Both the position numbers and the translations under genes were made by a program. Shown here in pieces: positions 9,055 through 17,705 of a stretch of DNA of 64,000 bases. Origin of the DNA: PBB1 sp043738425 (GTDB lineage: Bacteria; Pseudomonadota; Gammaproteobacteria; Burkholderiales; Burkholderiaceae_C). The notes under the pieces were generated by a model. That model ran no database searches. It was not told the origin of the DNA and worked only from the letters and a program-made list of their open reading frames with translations. Numbering within the stretch: position 1 is the stretch's first letter; the number at the start of each line of letters is the position of its first letter. The stretch is from positions 1 through 64,000 of the forward strand of contig JAYUGJ010000040.1 in assembly GCA_043738425.1 (NCBI GenBank), written 5' to 3'.

Positions 9055-9082
9055 AACGGCACCTCTCGGTGCCGTTTTTTTT
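9055..9082 (+). terminator. Intrinsic terminator
   Basis: A stem AACGGCACC/GGTGCCGTT with a TCTC loop is followed by eight T residues. It ends the PEP-CTERM transcript. A run of A on the left also lets it act on the leftward egtB-like transcript. Confidence 0.9.
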
Positions 9083-9095
9083 CGCCGCGCACGAT

Positions 9096-10541
9096 TCAGG
9101 TGACGGCGTCGCGCGCCAGCCTCAACCCGCTGAACTGCCACTGCGCCTCGGGCGGAAAGAAGTTGCGGTAGCTGACCCGCACGTGGCCGACTGGCGTGGC
9201 GCATGAGCCACCGCGCAAGACGAACTGGTTGCACATGAACTTGCCGTTGTACTCCCCCACTGCGCCAGGCGGCGTCCGGTAGCCGGGGTAGGCGTTGTAG
9301 TTCGATTGGGTCCACTCCCACACATCGCCGACCATTTGCAGCGGCTCGTCGACCGCTGCGCCGATCGGTGGCAGCGGGTGGAACGCGCCACGGTCCAACA
9401 AATTGGCGCGTTGCACCGAACGCGGCGACAACTGACGCGCAGCGAATTCCCACTCCAGTTCGGTCGGCAACCGCGCGCCAGCCCAACGCGCGTAGGCATC
9501 GGCCTCGAAGTAACTCAGGTGGCACATGGGCGTGTGCGGGTCGATCGGCACGGTGCCTTGCAGAGTGTGGGTGCACCACGCGCCTGCTTGCTGTTGCCAA
9601 TACAACGGGGCGGTGCGTGGCAGCCCGGCCTGGTCGGCGTGGGTGTCGTTCACCCAACTCCAACCCATGGCCAGCCACAACTCAGGCCGCCGGTAGCCAC
9701 CATCGTCGATGAACGTCAGGTACTCGCCATGGTTGATCGCGCGCGAGGCCAGCTCGAACGGCGCGGTGTAAGCCCGGTGCCGAGGTGTTTCGTTGTCGAA
9801 GCAAAAGTCGCCGTCGAGGCTGGCGACGTGCCCCATGTCGAACAGCCCACCGGCGTAGCCGAACCAGCGCAGAGGCTGTGAACGCACCGCACCGATGGGC
9901 CAGCGTTTGGCATACGCCGACTCATCCGCGGCATGGCGCAGCACCTGGCCGGGCGGTGCGTGCGCGCCGAACGACAACAGGTGCTTGATGTCGGTCAGCA
10001 GCAGCTCTTGGTGTTGCTGCTCGTGGTGCAAGCCCAGCGTGGTGAGGCTGTGCACTTCGGCTTGCAGCGCGAATTCCGCTGCGGCGCGCACGAACAGCGC
10101 TTGCATGCGGTCATCGACCTGCGCCCGGTATTGCTTGACCACCTGCAAACTGGGTCGGCTGATGAGGCCGCGTTGCGCGCGCGGATGCTGGTCGCCCACG
10201 CCTTGGTAGTAGCTGTTGAAGAGCACCCGAAAGCGCGGGTCGAACGCGGTGAAATCGCGCTCGAAGCGTTCCAGCAAGAAGGTTTCGAAAAACCAGGTCA
10301 GGTGGGCCAGGTGCCATTTGGCCGGACTGGCGTCGGGCATCGATTGCACCTGGCAGTCTTCGTCGCTGAGCGGCGCGGCCAGGCGCATCGTCACCGCCCG
10401 TACGGCCGCGTAACGTGCCGCCAACTCACTGAACTGCGCAGTGGCCGCCGCGCCGCGCTCGGAGGGGCTCGACGACACGGACGTGGACTGGAAAGAAGGT
10501 GGGGACGAAGCCGAGGAAGAACGTGCGAATGGGTACTGCAT
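9096..10541 (-). CDS. EgtB-like iron-dependent sulfoxide synthase (ergothioneine type)
   Basis: A 481-residue protein with an N-terminal DinB-like domain (about residues 40-190) and a C-terminal formylglycine-generating-enzyme-like fold. Iron-binding histidines of the EgtB family are visible as HLAHL (near residue 78) and HHEQQHQE (near residue 175). The C-terminal half contains DNETPRH, MCHLSYFEADAYARWAG, RLPTELEWEFA and VLRGGSC. EgtB joins cysteine or gamma-glutamylcysteine to hercynine during ergothioneine synthesis. The partner methyltransferase EgtD, often next to it, is absent here, so the substrate stays uncertain. A trhO gene lies 45 bases upstream on the same strand. Confidence 0.85.
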   Translation of the reverse strand: MQYPFARSSSASSPPSFQSTSVSSSPSERGAAATAQFSELAARYAAVRAVTMRLAAPLSDEDCQVQSMPDASPAKWHLAHLTWFFETFLLERFERDFTAFDPRFRVLFNSYYQGVGDQHPRAQRGLISRPSLQVVKQYRAQVDDRMQALFVRAAAEFALQAEVHSLTTLGLHHEQQHQELLLTDIKHLLSFGAHAPPGQVLRHAADESAYAKRWPIGAVRSQPLRWFGYAGGLFDMGHVASLDGDFCFDNETPRHRAYTAPFELASRAINHGEYLTFIDDGGYRRPELWLAMGWSWVNDTHADQAGLPRTAPLYWQQQAGAWCTHTLQGTVPIDPHTPMCHLSYFEADAYARWAGARLPTELEWEFAARQLSPRSVQRANLLDRGAFHPLPPIGAAVDEPLQMVGDVWEWTQSNYNAYPGYRTPPGAVGEYNGKFMCNQFVLRGGSCATPVGHVRVSYRNFFPPEAQWQFSGLRLARDAVT

Positions 10542-10586
10542 CGGCGTGTCTTTTTCAGCGGGCCATGGAGGCGCGGTAGAAAAACC

Positions 10587-11363
10587 TTACACCGGATCAG
10601 TGACCCGCGTTTCGCCGCAGGGCATCTCATCGGTGGCCGGATGTAAGTCAAATCCGACCGCGCGCCGCGCATCGAAGACGAAGCAATCACCGTCGAAATG
10701 CGCGCCGCCGGTTGCTTCGAAGTATTTCAAGATGCCGCCGTCCAGTTGCAGCACATGTTCAATGCCGGCGTCGGCCATGAACAACGCCGCCTTTTCGCAG
10801 CGTATGCCGCCGGTGCAATAAGTCACCACGGTCTTGCCGCGAAGGGCCTCGCGGTGGGCCAACACCGCAGCCGGAAAGTCGCTGAACCTGTCGATGCGCC
10901 AATCGATGGCACCGGTGAACCGGCCCGCATCGACTTCGAACGCATTGCGCGTGTCCAGCGTGACGACCTCGCGGCCGTCGTCATCGCAGCCTTGCGCTAA
11001 CCAGCGCTGCAAAGTGTGCGGGCTGACGGCTGGCGCGCGCACCGCCTGCGGTAGCACCGCTAGGTGGTTCATGCGGATGATTTCAGGCTTCACTTTGACC
11101 AGCAGCTTCGCAAACGGCACCGCAGGCGACGGGCTTTGTTTGACCTCGAGCGACGCGAGCCGCGCATCGCAGCGCAGCCAATCGACAAAGCTGCGCACCG
11201 CCGCGGGCGCGCCAGCCAGAAACAGGTTGATGCCCTCTTCGGCCAACAGCACCGTGCCTTTGAGTGCGTGCCCAGTTGCCTGCGCGTGAATTCGTGCGCG
11301 CAGGCTTGATGCATCGTCGATTGCAACGAAGCGGTAGGCCGAGATGTTCAAGATAGGCAGCAC
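10587..11363 (-). CDS. trhO: Rhodanese-type tRNA uridine(34) hydroxylase
   Basis: TrhO (YceA) hydroxylates uridine 34 of certain tRNAs on the way to 5-methoxy- or 5-carboxymethoxy-uridine. The protein has the N-terminal TrhO domain (LNISAYRFVAI...GTVLLAEEGINLF) and a rhodanese domain with the active loop YCTGGIRCEKA. I chose the GTG at 11363, giving 258 residues and a start just before the first conserved block. The frame itself continues upstream into the dnaE gene region without homology. It is divergent from dnaE, with about 70 bases between starts. Confidence 0.9.
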   Translation of the reverse strand: MLPILNISAYRFVAIDDASSLRARIHAQATGHALKGTVLLAEEGINLFLAGAPAAVRSFVDWLRCDARLASLEVKQSPSPAVPFAKLLVKVKPEIIRMNHLAVLPQAVRAPAVSPHTLQRWLAQGCDDDGREVVTLDTRNAFEVDAGRFTGAIDWRIDRFSDFPAAVLAHREALRGKTVVTYCTGGIRCEKAALFMADAGIEHVLQLDGGILKYFEATGGAHFDGDCFVFDARRAVGFDLHPATDEMPCGETRVTDPV

Positions 11364-11433
11364 GGCGCGCAGTTTAAGGACGCCGACCTGCCATTGACGC
11401 GTGCCCCCGACTACCGGCTTCGTAAAATGCCCA

Positions 11434-14400
11434 ATGCCCTTTGTCCATCTGCGAACCCACACCGAATATTCCGTTGTCGACGGCACCTTGCGCATCGACG
11501 AGCTGGTCGCCGCGGCCGCAGCCGACGTGCAGGGTGCGCTGGCTATCACCGACCTGTCCAACCTGTTTGGTGCGGTGAAGTTCTACAGCGCCGCACGCAA
11601 GGCAGGCATCAAGCCGCTGATCGGTGCCGACGTATGGCTGGAACCGGTAAGCAAAGACCGCGCGCCGACGCGGCTGCTGCTGCTGGCGCAAAACCACGCG
11701 GGCTATTTGAATTTGTGCGCGCTGCTGACGCGCTGCTGGTCGGGCCCGCCGTCGCAGGCGCAGGCCTGGACCAGCTGGGCCGCGCTGGCCGAACTGAACG
11801 GCGGACTGATCGCGTTGTCGGGTGCCGAGCTGGGTGCAGTCGGCCTTGCGCTGGTGGCCAATGATGTGGTGCAGGCGCGCCAATTGGCGTTGCGCCTGGC
11901 CGAAATATTCGACCGCCGCTTCTACCTCGAGCTGCAACGCGCCGGCCTGCCCGGCCAACAAGCGCAAGTGCAAGGCGCAGTGCGGCTGGCGTTCGAACTC
12001 AACTTGCCAGTGGTCGCCACCCATCCGGTGCAGTTTTTGCACGGCGACGATTACGAGGCGCACGAAGCGCGGGTCTGCGTCGCCGAGGGCGAAACGCTCG
12101 CCAACCCGCGGCGCATCAAGCGCTTCAACGCCGACCAATATTTCAAACCGCAGGCCGACATGGAAGCGCTGTTCGCCGATGTGCCCAGCGCGCTGCATAA
12201 CGCGGTCGACATCGCCCGGCGCTGCAGCCTGGAGTTGGTATTGGGCAAGCCGCAATTGCCCGCCTTTCCGACGCCTGAAGTGGGCGGCGAACGCATGGCA
12301 CCCGACGCGTTTTTCAGGCACTCATCGCACGTCGGGCTGGACGAGCGCTTGCTGCAGCTCTACCCCGACGCGCAGCAGCGCGCGGCGCAGCGCGCCCGCT
12401 ATGCCGCGCGGCTTGAATTCGAGATCACGACGATCTTGAATATGGGGTTCCCGGGATACTTTTTGATCGTGGCCGACTTCATCAACTGGGCCAAGAACAA
12501 CGGTTGCCCGGTGGGGCCCGGACGTGGCTCGGGTGCCGGGTCTTTAGTGGCATACGCACTCAAGATCACCGACCTCGACCCGCTGCAATACAACTTGTTG
12601 TTCGAGCGGTTTTTGAACCCCGAGCGGGTGTCGATGCCCGACTTCGACATCGACTTCTGCCAAGCCAACCGCGACCGCGTGATCGACTACGTCAAAGGCA
12701 AATACGGCCGCGATGCGGTGAGCCAAATCGTCACCTTCGGCACCATGGCCGCCAAAGCCGCGCTGCGCGATGTGGGCCGCGTGCTCGGCATGGGCTACGG
12801 TCATGTCGACAGCGTCGCCAAGCTGGTGCCCGCGCCACCCGGCAAGGCAGTGACGCTGCGCCGACCGCCGCCCGATATCGACGGCAAGCCCGATACCAGC
12901 GTGATTTACGCGCGCCGAGAAGCGCCCGAAATCGAGGAACGCGAGCGCAAGGAAGAAGAAGTCGCCGAGCTGCTGGCACTGGCCGAGCGCGTCGAAGGCA
13001 TCGTGCGCAACGTAGGCATGCATGCCGGTGGCGTGTTGATTGCGCCCGGCAAGATCACCGACTTCTGCCCGCTGTACATGCAGCCTGGCAGCGACAGCGC
13101 GGTCAGCCAATTCGACAAAGACGACGTCGAATCGATCGGCCTGGTCAAGTTCGACTTCTTGGGGCTGGCCACTTTGACCGTGCTGGAAATGGCGAAGGGT
13201 TTTATTCGCGCGCGGCACGCCGAGCGCAGCGACTTCGCTTTCGAATCGATTCAGCTCGACGACCCCGCCACCTACCGCCTGATGAGCGAGGGCAAAACCG
13301 TGGCGGTGTTCCAGCTGGAAAGCGCGGGCATGCAACGCATGCTGCGCGATGCCAAGCCAAGCGTGTTCGAAGACGTGATCGCGCTGGTGGCGCTCTATAG
13401 ACCTGGCCCGATGGATTTGATACCCAGCTTTTGCGCGCGCAAACACGGCCGCGAAGAAGTGGCGTATGCGCACCCGCTGATGCGCGACGTGCTGGAGGAA
13501 ACCTACGGAATCATGGTCTACCAAGAGCAGGTAATGCAGGTCGCGCAAATCGTCGGCGGCTATTCGCTGGGCGGTGCCGATTTGCTGCGCCGCGCGATGG
13601 GGAAAAAAAAGCTCGACGAAATGATGCAGCACCGCACCGTGTTTGCCGAGGGCGCAGCCCACCAAGGCATCCACACGCTGCAGGCGAATGAAATATTCGA
13701 CCTGATGGAAAAATTCGCCGGCTACGGTTTCAATAAATCGCATGCCGCCGCCTACGCCTTGCTGGCTTACCACACCGCGTGGGCGAAGGTGCACTACCTC
13801 GCCGAATTCACCGCAGCCAACATGAGCGTGGCGCTCGACGACACCGACAAGCAAAAGATTTTTCACGACGATGCGGTGGCACTGGGCGTGGTGTTTGAAG
13901 CGCCCGATGTGAACGCTGGCGGCTACCGCTTTGAGCCGATCACGCCGGCTGCCGCAGACAAACAAAAAGGCGAACGCGGCCGCGTGCGCTACGGCCTGGG
14001 TGCCATCAAAGGCACCGGCCAGGGCGCGATCGAAGCCATCGTGGCGGCGCGTGATGGGGCAGCCGGTGAGCAAGCCCAGTCCAGCCCCATCACCGGCCCA
14101 TTCACCAGCCTGTTCGACTTTTGCAGCCGGGTCGACCGCGCGCGGATCAACAAGCGCACGGTCGAGGCGCTGATCAAAGCCGGCGCATTCGATGGCTGGG
14201 GCGCACAGCGCGCCTCGCTGCTGGCAAGCGTCGGCCTGGCGTTCGAATTCGCCGACTCGCAAGCCGCGCACGTAGACCAAGGCGGGCTGTTCGACTTCGA
14301 CGACTCACACGGCGCATCGACCCAGGAACCGGCGTTGATCGCCGCCAATGCATGGAGCATCAAAGAACGGTTGATGGCCGAGAAATCGGCGCTCGGCTTC

Positions 14401-15033
14401 TACCTTTCGGGCCACCTGTTCGACCAAAGCGCTGACGAAGTTCGGCAGTTCGCCAAACGCTCCAATGCAGATGTGCTCGACACCCGCGAGCCGCAACTGC
14501 TGGCCGGCATCGTCGGCGACCTGCGCATGGTCAACGGCCAACGCGGCCGGGTGGCCATCTTCAAGCTCGACGACAAAACCGAGGCCATCGAATCGGTCGC
14601 CAGCGAAGAATTGCTCAACGCCCACCGCGACCTGTTGAAAGACGACGAACTCGTCATCGTGATGGGCAAAGTGCAACCCGACCGCTTTTCGGGTGGCCTG
14701 CGGCTGAACGTGCAACAGCTGTGGAGCCTGGCCGACGCCCGCTGCCGCTTCGGCAAGTACCTCAGCGTTGAGGTCAACGGCGGCGCACCGCCGGTGGCCG
14801 AGTTGCTGCGCGACTTTCCGGCGCGCCGTGTGATCACTGACCACGGCGATTTGTCACAAGGGCTGTCCGTGCGTTTGCACCTGCACCGCAGCGCCGAACA
14901 CGGCGAAGTCAGCGGTGACCTCGACCTCGGCGAGCAGGCGCGGTTCTATCCGAGCGACGAGGCACTAGCGCGCTGGCGCGCAGCAGCTGAGGGGCTGCAG
15001 GCGCGGGTGGTGTACGAGGTGCCGGGCGCATAA
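11434..15033 (+). CDS. dnaE: DNA polymerase III alpha subunit
   Basis: This is the replicative DNA polymerase catalytic subunit. From the N-terminus it has the PHP domain (FVHLRTHTEYSVVDG), the C-family polymerase core with the catalytic aspartates Asp403 and Asp405 in PDFDIDF, the finger region (QLESAGMQRML, RPGPMDLIPSF), the helix-hairpin-helix region, an OB fold near residues 1000-1080 and a C-terminal tau-binding part. The 1199-residue length is standard. I take the ATG at 11434; a GTG at 11401 is in frame but adds non-conserved residues. TAAAAT at 11423-11428 resembles a -10 box, which would give a very short leader. Confidence 0.97.
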   Translation: MPFVHLRTHTEYSVVDGTLRIDELVAAAAADVQGALAITDLSNLFGAVKFYSAARKAGIKPLIGADVWLEPVSKDRAPTRLLLLAQNHAGYLNLCALLTRCWSGPPSQAQAWTSWAALAELNGGLIALSGAELGAVGLALVANDVVQARQLALRLAEIFDRRFYLELQRAGLPGQQAQVQGAVRLAFELNLPVVATHPVQFLHGDDYEAHEARVCVAEGETLANPRRIKRFNADQYFKPQADMEALFADVPSALHNAVDIARRCSLELVLGKPQLPAFPTPEVGGERMAPDAFFRHSSHVGLDERLLQLYPDAQQRAAQRARYAARLEFEITTILNMGFPGYFLIVADFINWAKNNGCPVGPGRGSGAGSLVAYALKITDLDPLQYNLLFERFLNPERVSMPDFDIDFCQANRDRVIDYVKGKYGRDAVSQIVTFGTMAAKAALRDVGRVLGMGYGHVDSVAKLVPAPPGKAVTLRRPPPDIDGKPDTSVIYARREAPEIEERERKEEEVAELLALAERVEGIVRNVGMHAGGVLIAPGKITDFCPLYMQPGSDSAVSQFDKDDVESIGLVKFDFLGLATLTVLEMAKGFIRARHAERSDFAFESIQLDDPATYRLMSEGKTVAVFQLESAGMQRMLRDAKPSVFEDVIALVALYRPGPMDLIPSFCARKHGREEVAYAHPLMRDVLEETYGIMVYQEQVMQVAQIVGGYSLGGADLLRRAMGKKKLDEMMQHRTVFAEGAAHQGIHTLQANEIFDLMEKFAGYGFNKSHAAAYALLAYHTAWAKVHYLAEFTAANMSVALDDTDKQKIFHDDAVALGVVFEAPDVNAGGYRFEPITPAAADKQKGERGRVRYGLGAIKGTGQGAIEAIVAARDGAAGEQAQSSPITGPFTSLFDFCSRVDRARINKRTVEALIKAGAFDGWGAQRASLLASVGLAFEFADSQAAHVDQGGLFDFDDSHGASTQEPALIAANAWSIKERLMAEKSALGFYLSGHLFDQSADEVRQFAKRSNADVLDTREPQLLAGIVGDLRMVNGQRGRVAIFKLDDKTEAIESVASEELLNAHRDLLKDDELVIVMGKVQPDRFSGGLRLNVQQLWSLADARCRFGKYLSVEVNGGAPPVAELLRDFPARRVITDHGDLSQGLSVRLHLHRSAEHGEVSGDLDLGEQARFYPSDEALARWRAAAEGLQARVVYEVPGA

Positions 15034-15145
15034 GCACACGCTGATCGATTCGCCAGCTGCCGCCGCGCTTTGCGGTGGGTATGCGGTGCTGAATGGCGAG
15101 CCGCAACCGGCCGCACCCCATGCGTGCGGCGGCTCGTGGGCCGCG

Positions 15146-16162
15146 TCAAAACACCGCGTGGTCGCCGCGTTCGGTGGTGGCGTGGCCGCTGAGCAAGTCG
15201 GCGTAGTGATCGAACAGCGTGTCGGCTCCGGTGGACGGCGTCGCGGCGGCGTCGTACTGGTGGGTGGTCGGGTTGAGCACCAGCATCGACTCGGTGGCGT
15301 AGTAGCGACCGATGCGGGCCAGTTCGGCTTTGGCAGCCAACGCGGGCACCAGCCGGCCGGTGATGGCGAGCACGCGGATGATCGCGTCGAGTAACGCCAC
15401 TGGCACGTGCTTGAAACGGGGCGGTCGGCCCAGCAGTTTGAACAGCTGCTCGCCTTGCTGGCGCGGCGTGATCGCCGCTCCCGGCCCGCCGATCGGCAGC
15501 ACCTGGTTGTGGCGGCTGGTGTCGTGCAAACAGTCGGCCAGATAGCGGCCCAGGTCGGCATCGCTGATGGGCTTGCAGGCAGTGCGCATGCCGTCGCCGA
15601 ACACCAAGAATGGCTTGCCCTTTTTGACACGCTCGACCTGGCCCGAAAGCGATTTGAAATACGCGGTGGGCCGCACGATCGAGTAGGTCACGCCGGAGTC
15701 GACCAGCACTTTTTCGAACGCCAGCTTGGCGTGCTGGAACGCGAGCAGCGGTTTTTGCACGCAAATGGCCGACAGCAACACCACCTGCGTCACGCCGGCG
15801 TGTTGCGCGGCAGCCAGCGCGTGCAGATGCGCCTGGTGGTCGATGGCCCACGCATCTGCAGGCGCGCCGGTGCGCGACGCCATGCACGACACCAGCGCAT
15901 CGAAACGTTCGCCTCGAAAGCCGTCGTGTGCCAGCGATGCGGGGTTGCCGACATCGCCAAACCGTACCGTCGTGCCATCGATGACGGCGGCGTGGTCGGC
16001 CGCCGCGCGCGGCCGCACGAAGCACACCACCTCACAGCCGCGCTGCACCAACGCGCGCACCGTGGCGCGGCCGATCGTGCCGGTGGCACCGAGCATGAAA
16101 ACGCGTCGGCGGTCGGCCGCAGGCGGCGGGCTGCTGGAATCTGGCGGTGAATACGTCGGCAT
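15146..16162 (-). CDS. bciA: Divinyl chlorophyllide a 8-vinyl-reductase, BciA type
   Basis: An NAD(P)-binding short-chain/NmrA-like reductase of 338 residues. The Rossmann loop GATGTIG is at residues 25-31. Highly distinctive BciA segments follow: FRGERFDALVSCMASRTGAP, AWAIDHQAHL, VVLLSAICVQKPLLAFQHAK, SIVRPTAYFKSLSGQVERV and FGDGMRTACKPISDADL. BciA reduces the C8 vinyl group in (bacterio)chlorophyll synthesis, so the host is probably an anoxygenic phototroph or descends from one. No other photosynthesis gene lies in the window. The ATG at 16162 gives a Pro-rich leader before the Rossmann fold and lacks a strong ribosome-binding site; the true start could be GTG/ATG nearby. Confidence 0.85.
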   Translation of the reverse strand: MPTYSPPDSSSPPPAADRRRVFMLGATGTIGRATVRALVQRGCEVVCFVRPRAAADHAAVIDGTTVRFGDVGNPASLAHDGFRGERFDALVSCMASRTGAPADAWAIDHQAHLHALAAAQHAGVTQVVLLSAICVQKPLLAFQHAKLAFEKVLVDSGVTYSIVRPTAYFKSLSGQVERVKKGKPFLVFGDGMRTACKPISDADLGRYLADCLHDTSRHNQVLPIGGPGAAITPRQQGEQLFKLLGRPPRFKHVPVALLDAIIRVLAITGRLVPALAAKAELARIGRYYATESMLVLNPTTHQYDAAATPSTGADTLFDHYADLLSGHATTERGDHAVF

Positions 16163-16497
16163 GGGCGGGGCAGGTAAGAGCGCAGGCGGCGGGGCGGTCA
16201 CGGGTTGCGAAGATTCGGGTGGGTCGCGTCGGCTGCAGTGCCGTGCGCCGAAACGTGGTGGCCAAAACGTGGATGCCGAATACCGATTGCGCAAGTCGCG
16301 GCAGAGCCAGCGGTGAAAAGTCGAGGATAGAAGACGCCGGCCAGCCAGTGTGCCGTGACGCTTTCAACTCGGCATTCAGCAGCGATGCCGGCGGGCTGGT
16401 ACAAAATCCTCCGGTGGGCGTGCCGCAATCGCAAACCGTGCAATTGGCGGTTTCCAGCGGACGCCCGTGTCATTCCATCAACCAACCTGAGAACACT
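16163..16497. other. Intergenic region
   Basis: About 335 bases lie between bciA and a small forward gene. There is no convincing gene. Near 16400, TGGTACAAAATCCTCCGG resembles a betaproteobacterial -10 region reading toward the small gene at 16498. Nothing else stands out. Confidence 0.3.
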
Positions 16498-16638
16498 ATG
16501 AGCGCTGACCGAGACCGTGGCACCCGCCGTGAAAAACAAAAACGGGCCAAAGAATTGAAGAAGCAGGCCAACGCACTACGTGCTGCCGCAGTGGCACAAA
16601 GCGCTGCTGCCACGCCTGCGGCACGCCCGGCCGCATAA
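16498..16638 (+). CDS. Small basic Ala/Lys-rich protein, unknown
   Basis: A short frame of 46 residues starts at ATG 16498. The first half is highly charged (DRDRGTRREKQKRAKELKKQ) and predicted helical; the second half is Ala-rich (AAAVAQSAAATPAARPAA). It is preceded by a possible -10 region and followed by a terminator about 110 bases later. I do not recognise the family. Coding is plausible because the codon third positions are GC-rich and the composition is coherent, but this could be chance. Confidence 0.4.
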   Translation: MSADRDRGTRREKQKRAKELKKQANALRAAAVAQSAAATPAARPAA

Positions 16639-16744
16639 AACGCAACGGTGCGGCGGCTGCGTGAGCACAGCGTCGCCCGCGGTGGCAAGACCCGCAAGAC
16701 CTGTTGAGCGCGCAAGACCCGCTAGGCGCGCAACAGACGCACAC

Positions 16745-16773
16745 AAAAAAAGGGCGGCCCCCGCCGCCCTTTT
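16745..16773 (-). terminator. Bidirectional intrinsic terminator
   Basis: A stem AAGGGCGGC/GCCGCCCTT with a CCCC loop is flanked by an A-run on the left and a T-run on the right. Read leftward, it ends the PEP-CTERM transcript from 17522; read rightward, it can end the small gene at 16498. Confidence 0.85.
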
Positions 16774-16820
16774 CGCTCCACCCCACCCCACCCCATTCGC
16801 CCCCCGGCGAATTGAATTCT

Positions 16821-17522
16821 TCAGACTTCGCGCCGCCGGCGACGGCGTGCCACGAAACCCACGCTGAGCAAACCGGCCGCCATCAATGCGTAGGTGGTGG
16901 GCTCGGGCACCGGGGCGGCAAACACCTGGTCTTGATAGCCGATGCGGTTGCCCACCCGCTTGCTGTCGAGCGCCCACACATTGACGGTGCTGGTTACCGT
17001 GCCCAGCGCTTGTAGCCAGCTGTTGGCCTGCGCCAACGCGCCGCTGCTGGCCGCACTCCCGCCGAAAAAGGTCGCGTTACCGGTGCCGACGTTGTAGTTG
17101 CCGCTGGTTTCATACGCCAGCTCCCACACCGCGATTTGAAACGCCGACTGGCCGATGGCTGTGGTCACTGCGCTGGCCGCATAGGTGAACAGTTTGCCGA
17201 TGTCGCTGTCGGCCTGCGCGTTGGCGAAGGCATGCATCGAGCCATCGACCAGTTGGTAGTTGGTGTACGCCGCATCGCTGAAGCGGATGTATTCGTACAA
17301 GTCGATGCAGTAGGTGGTGAAGCTCGCGCCGCCATTGAGCGATGCGCTGAAGCCGCCGGCTGCGGTGTAGCCCGCGGTGTTTCCTTGCGATGACTGCACC
17401 GCGAAATGGACGGTCTGGTAGCCGTTCGCGAAGCCGGTGAAGTCGAGCGAATCGGCCTTCGCGTGCGCTGCGGCAAATGCAAGGCAGGCCAAGGCAATTG
17501 GTTTGATCAGGTGGCAACGCAT
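16821..17522 (-). CDS. PEP-CTERM anchored exported protein
   Basis: A 233-residue exported protein. The signal peptide (PIALACLAFAAAHAKA) ends near residue 23. The mature part contains a single Cys in TTYCIDLYEY and a weak similarity to PEP-CTERM proteins with a thioester-like QxAVWELAYE stretch (FQIAVWELAYETSGNYNVG). The C-terminus PEPTTYALMAAGLLSVGFVARRRRRR is a textbook PEP-CTERM sorting signal. It is expected to be processed by an exosortase encoded elsewhere. The CTYCIDL/WELAYE pattern recalls thioester domains that make covalent links to surfaces; I regard this as only suggestive. Confidence 0.87.
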   Translation of the reverse strand: MRCHLIKPIALACLAFAAAHAKADSLDFTGFANGYQTVHFAVQSSQGNTAGYTAAGGFSASLNGGASFTTYCIDLYEYIRFSDAAYTNYQLVDGSMHAFANAQADSDIGKLFTYAASAVTTAIGQSAFQIAVWELAYETSGNYNVGTGNATFFGGSAASSGALAQANSWLQALGTVTSTVNVWALDSKRVGNRIGYQDQVFAAPVPEPTTYALMAAGLLSVGFVARRRRRREV

Positions 17523-17648
17523 GGTGTTTTCTCCGGCTCAATGACGGGGTTGGAAACAACCCGCTGTCGATGAAATGGAGATTACGCAGCCCGCCAGCTG
17601 CCGGCATCCCGCGACTGCGGGATCAAGAAATCGATTCGATAACTCTGC

Positions 17649-17671
17649 ACGCGCTGCGCTGTGCAGCGCGT
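17649..17671. other. Perfect stem-loop in intergenic region
   Basis: ACGCGCTGC and GCAGCGCGT form a perfect 9-base stem around a GCTGT loop. It has no T-run on either side. It lies between the CoA-transferase stop and the PEP-CTERM start and may help separate the two leftward transcripts. Confidence 0.5.
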
Positions 17672-17681
17672 CACGGGTGGC

Positions 17682-17705
17682 GAAAACACCCCCGGTTTCA
17701 GGGGT
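17682..17705 (-). terminator. Probable terminator of the CoA-transferase gene
   Basis: Read leftward, CCCC and GGGG arms flank the stop codon region of the CoA-transferase gene and are followed by TGTTTTCG. The stem is short and overlaps the last codons. Terminator function is likely but not certain. Confidence 0.45.

Noticed and set aside
12544..14280. A long open frame antisense to dnaE (578 codons)
   Set aside because: It lies fully inside dnaE on the other strand, has His/Gln/Arg-rich composition typical of GC-rich shadow frames and shows no domain.
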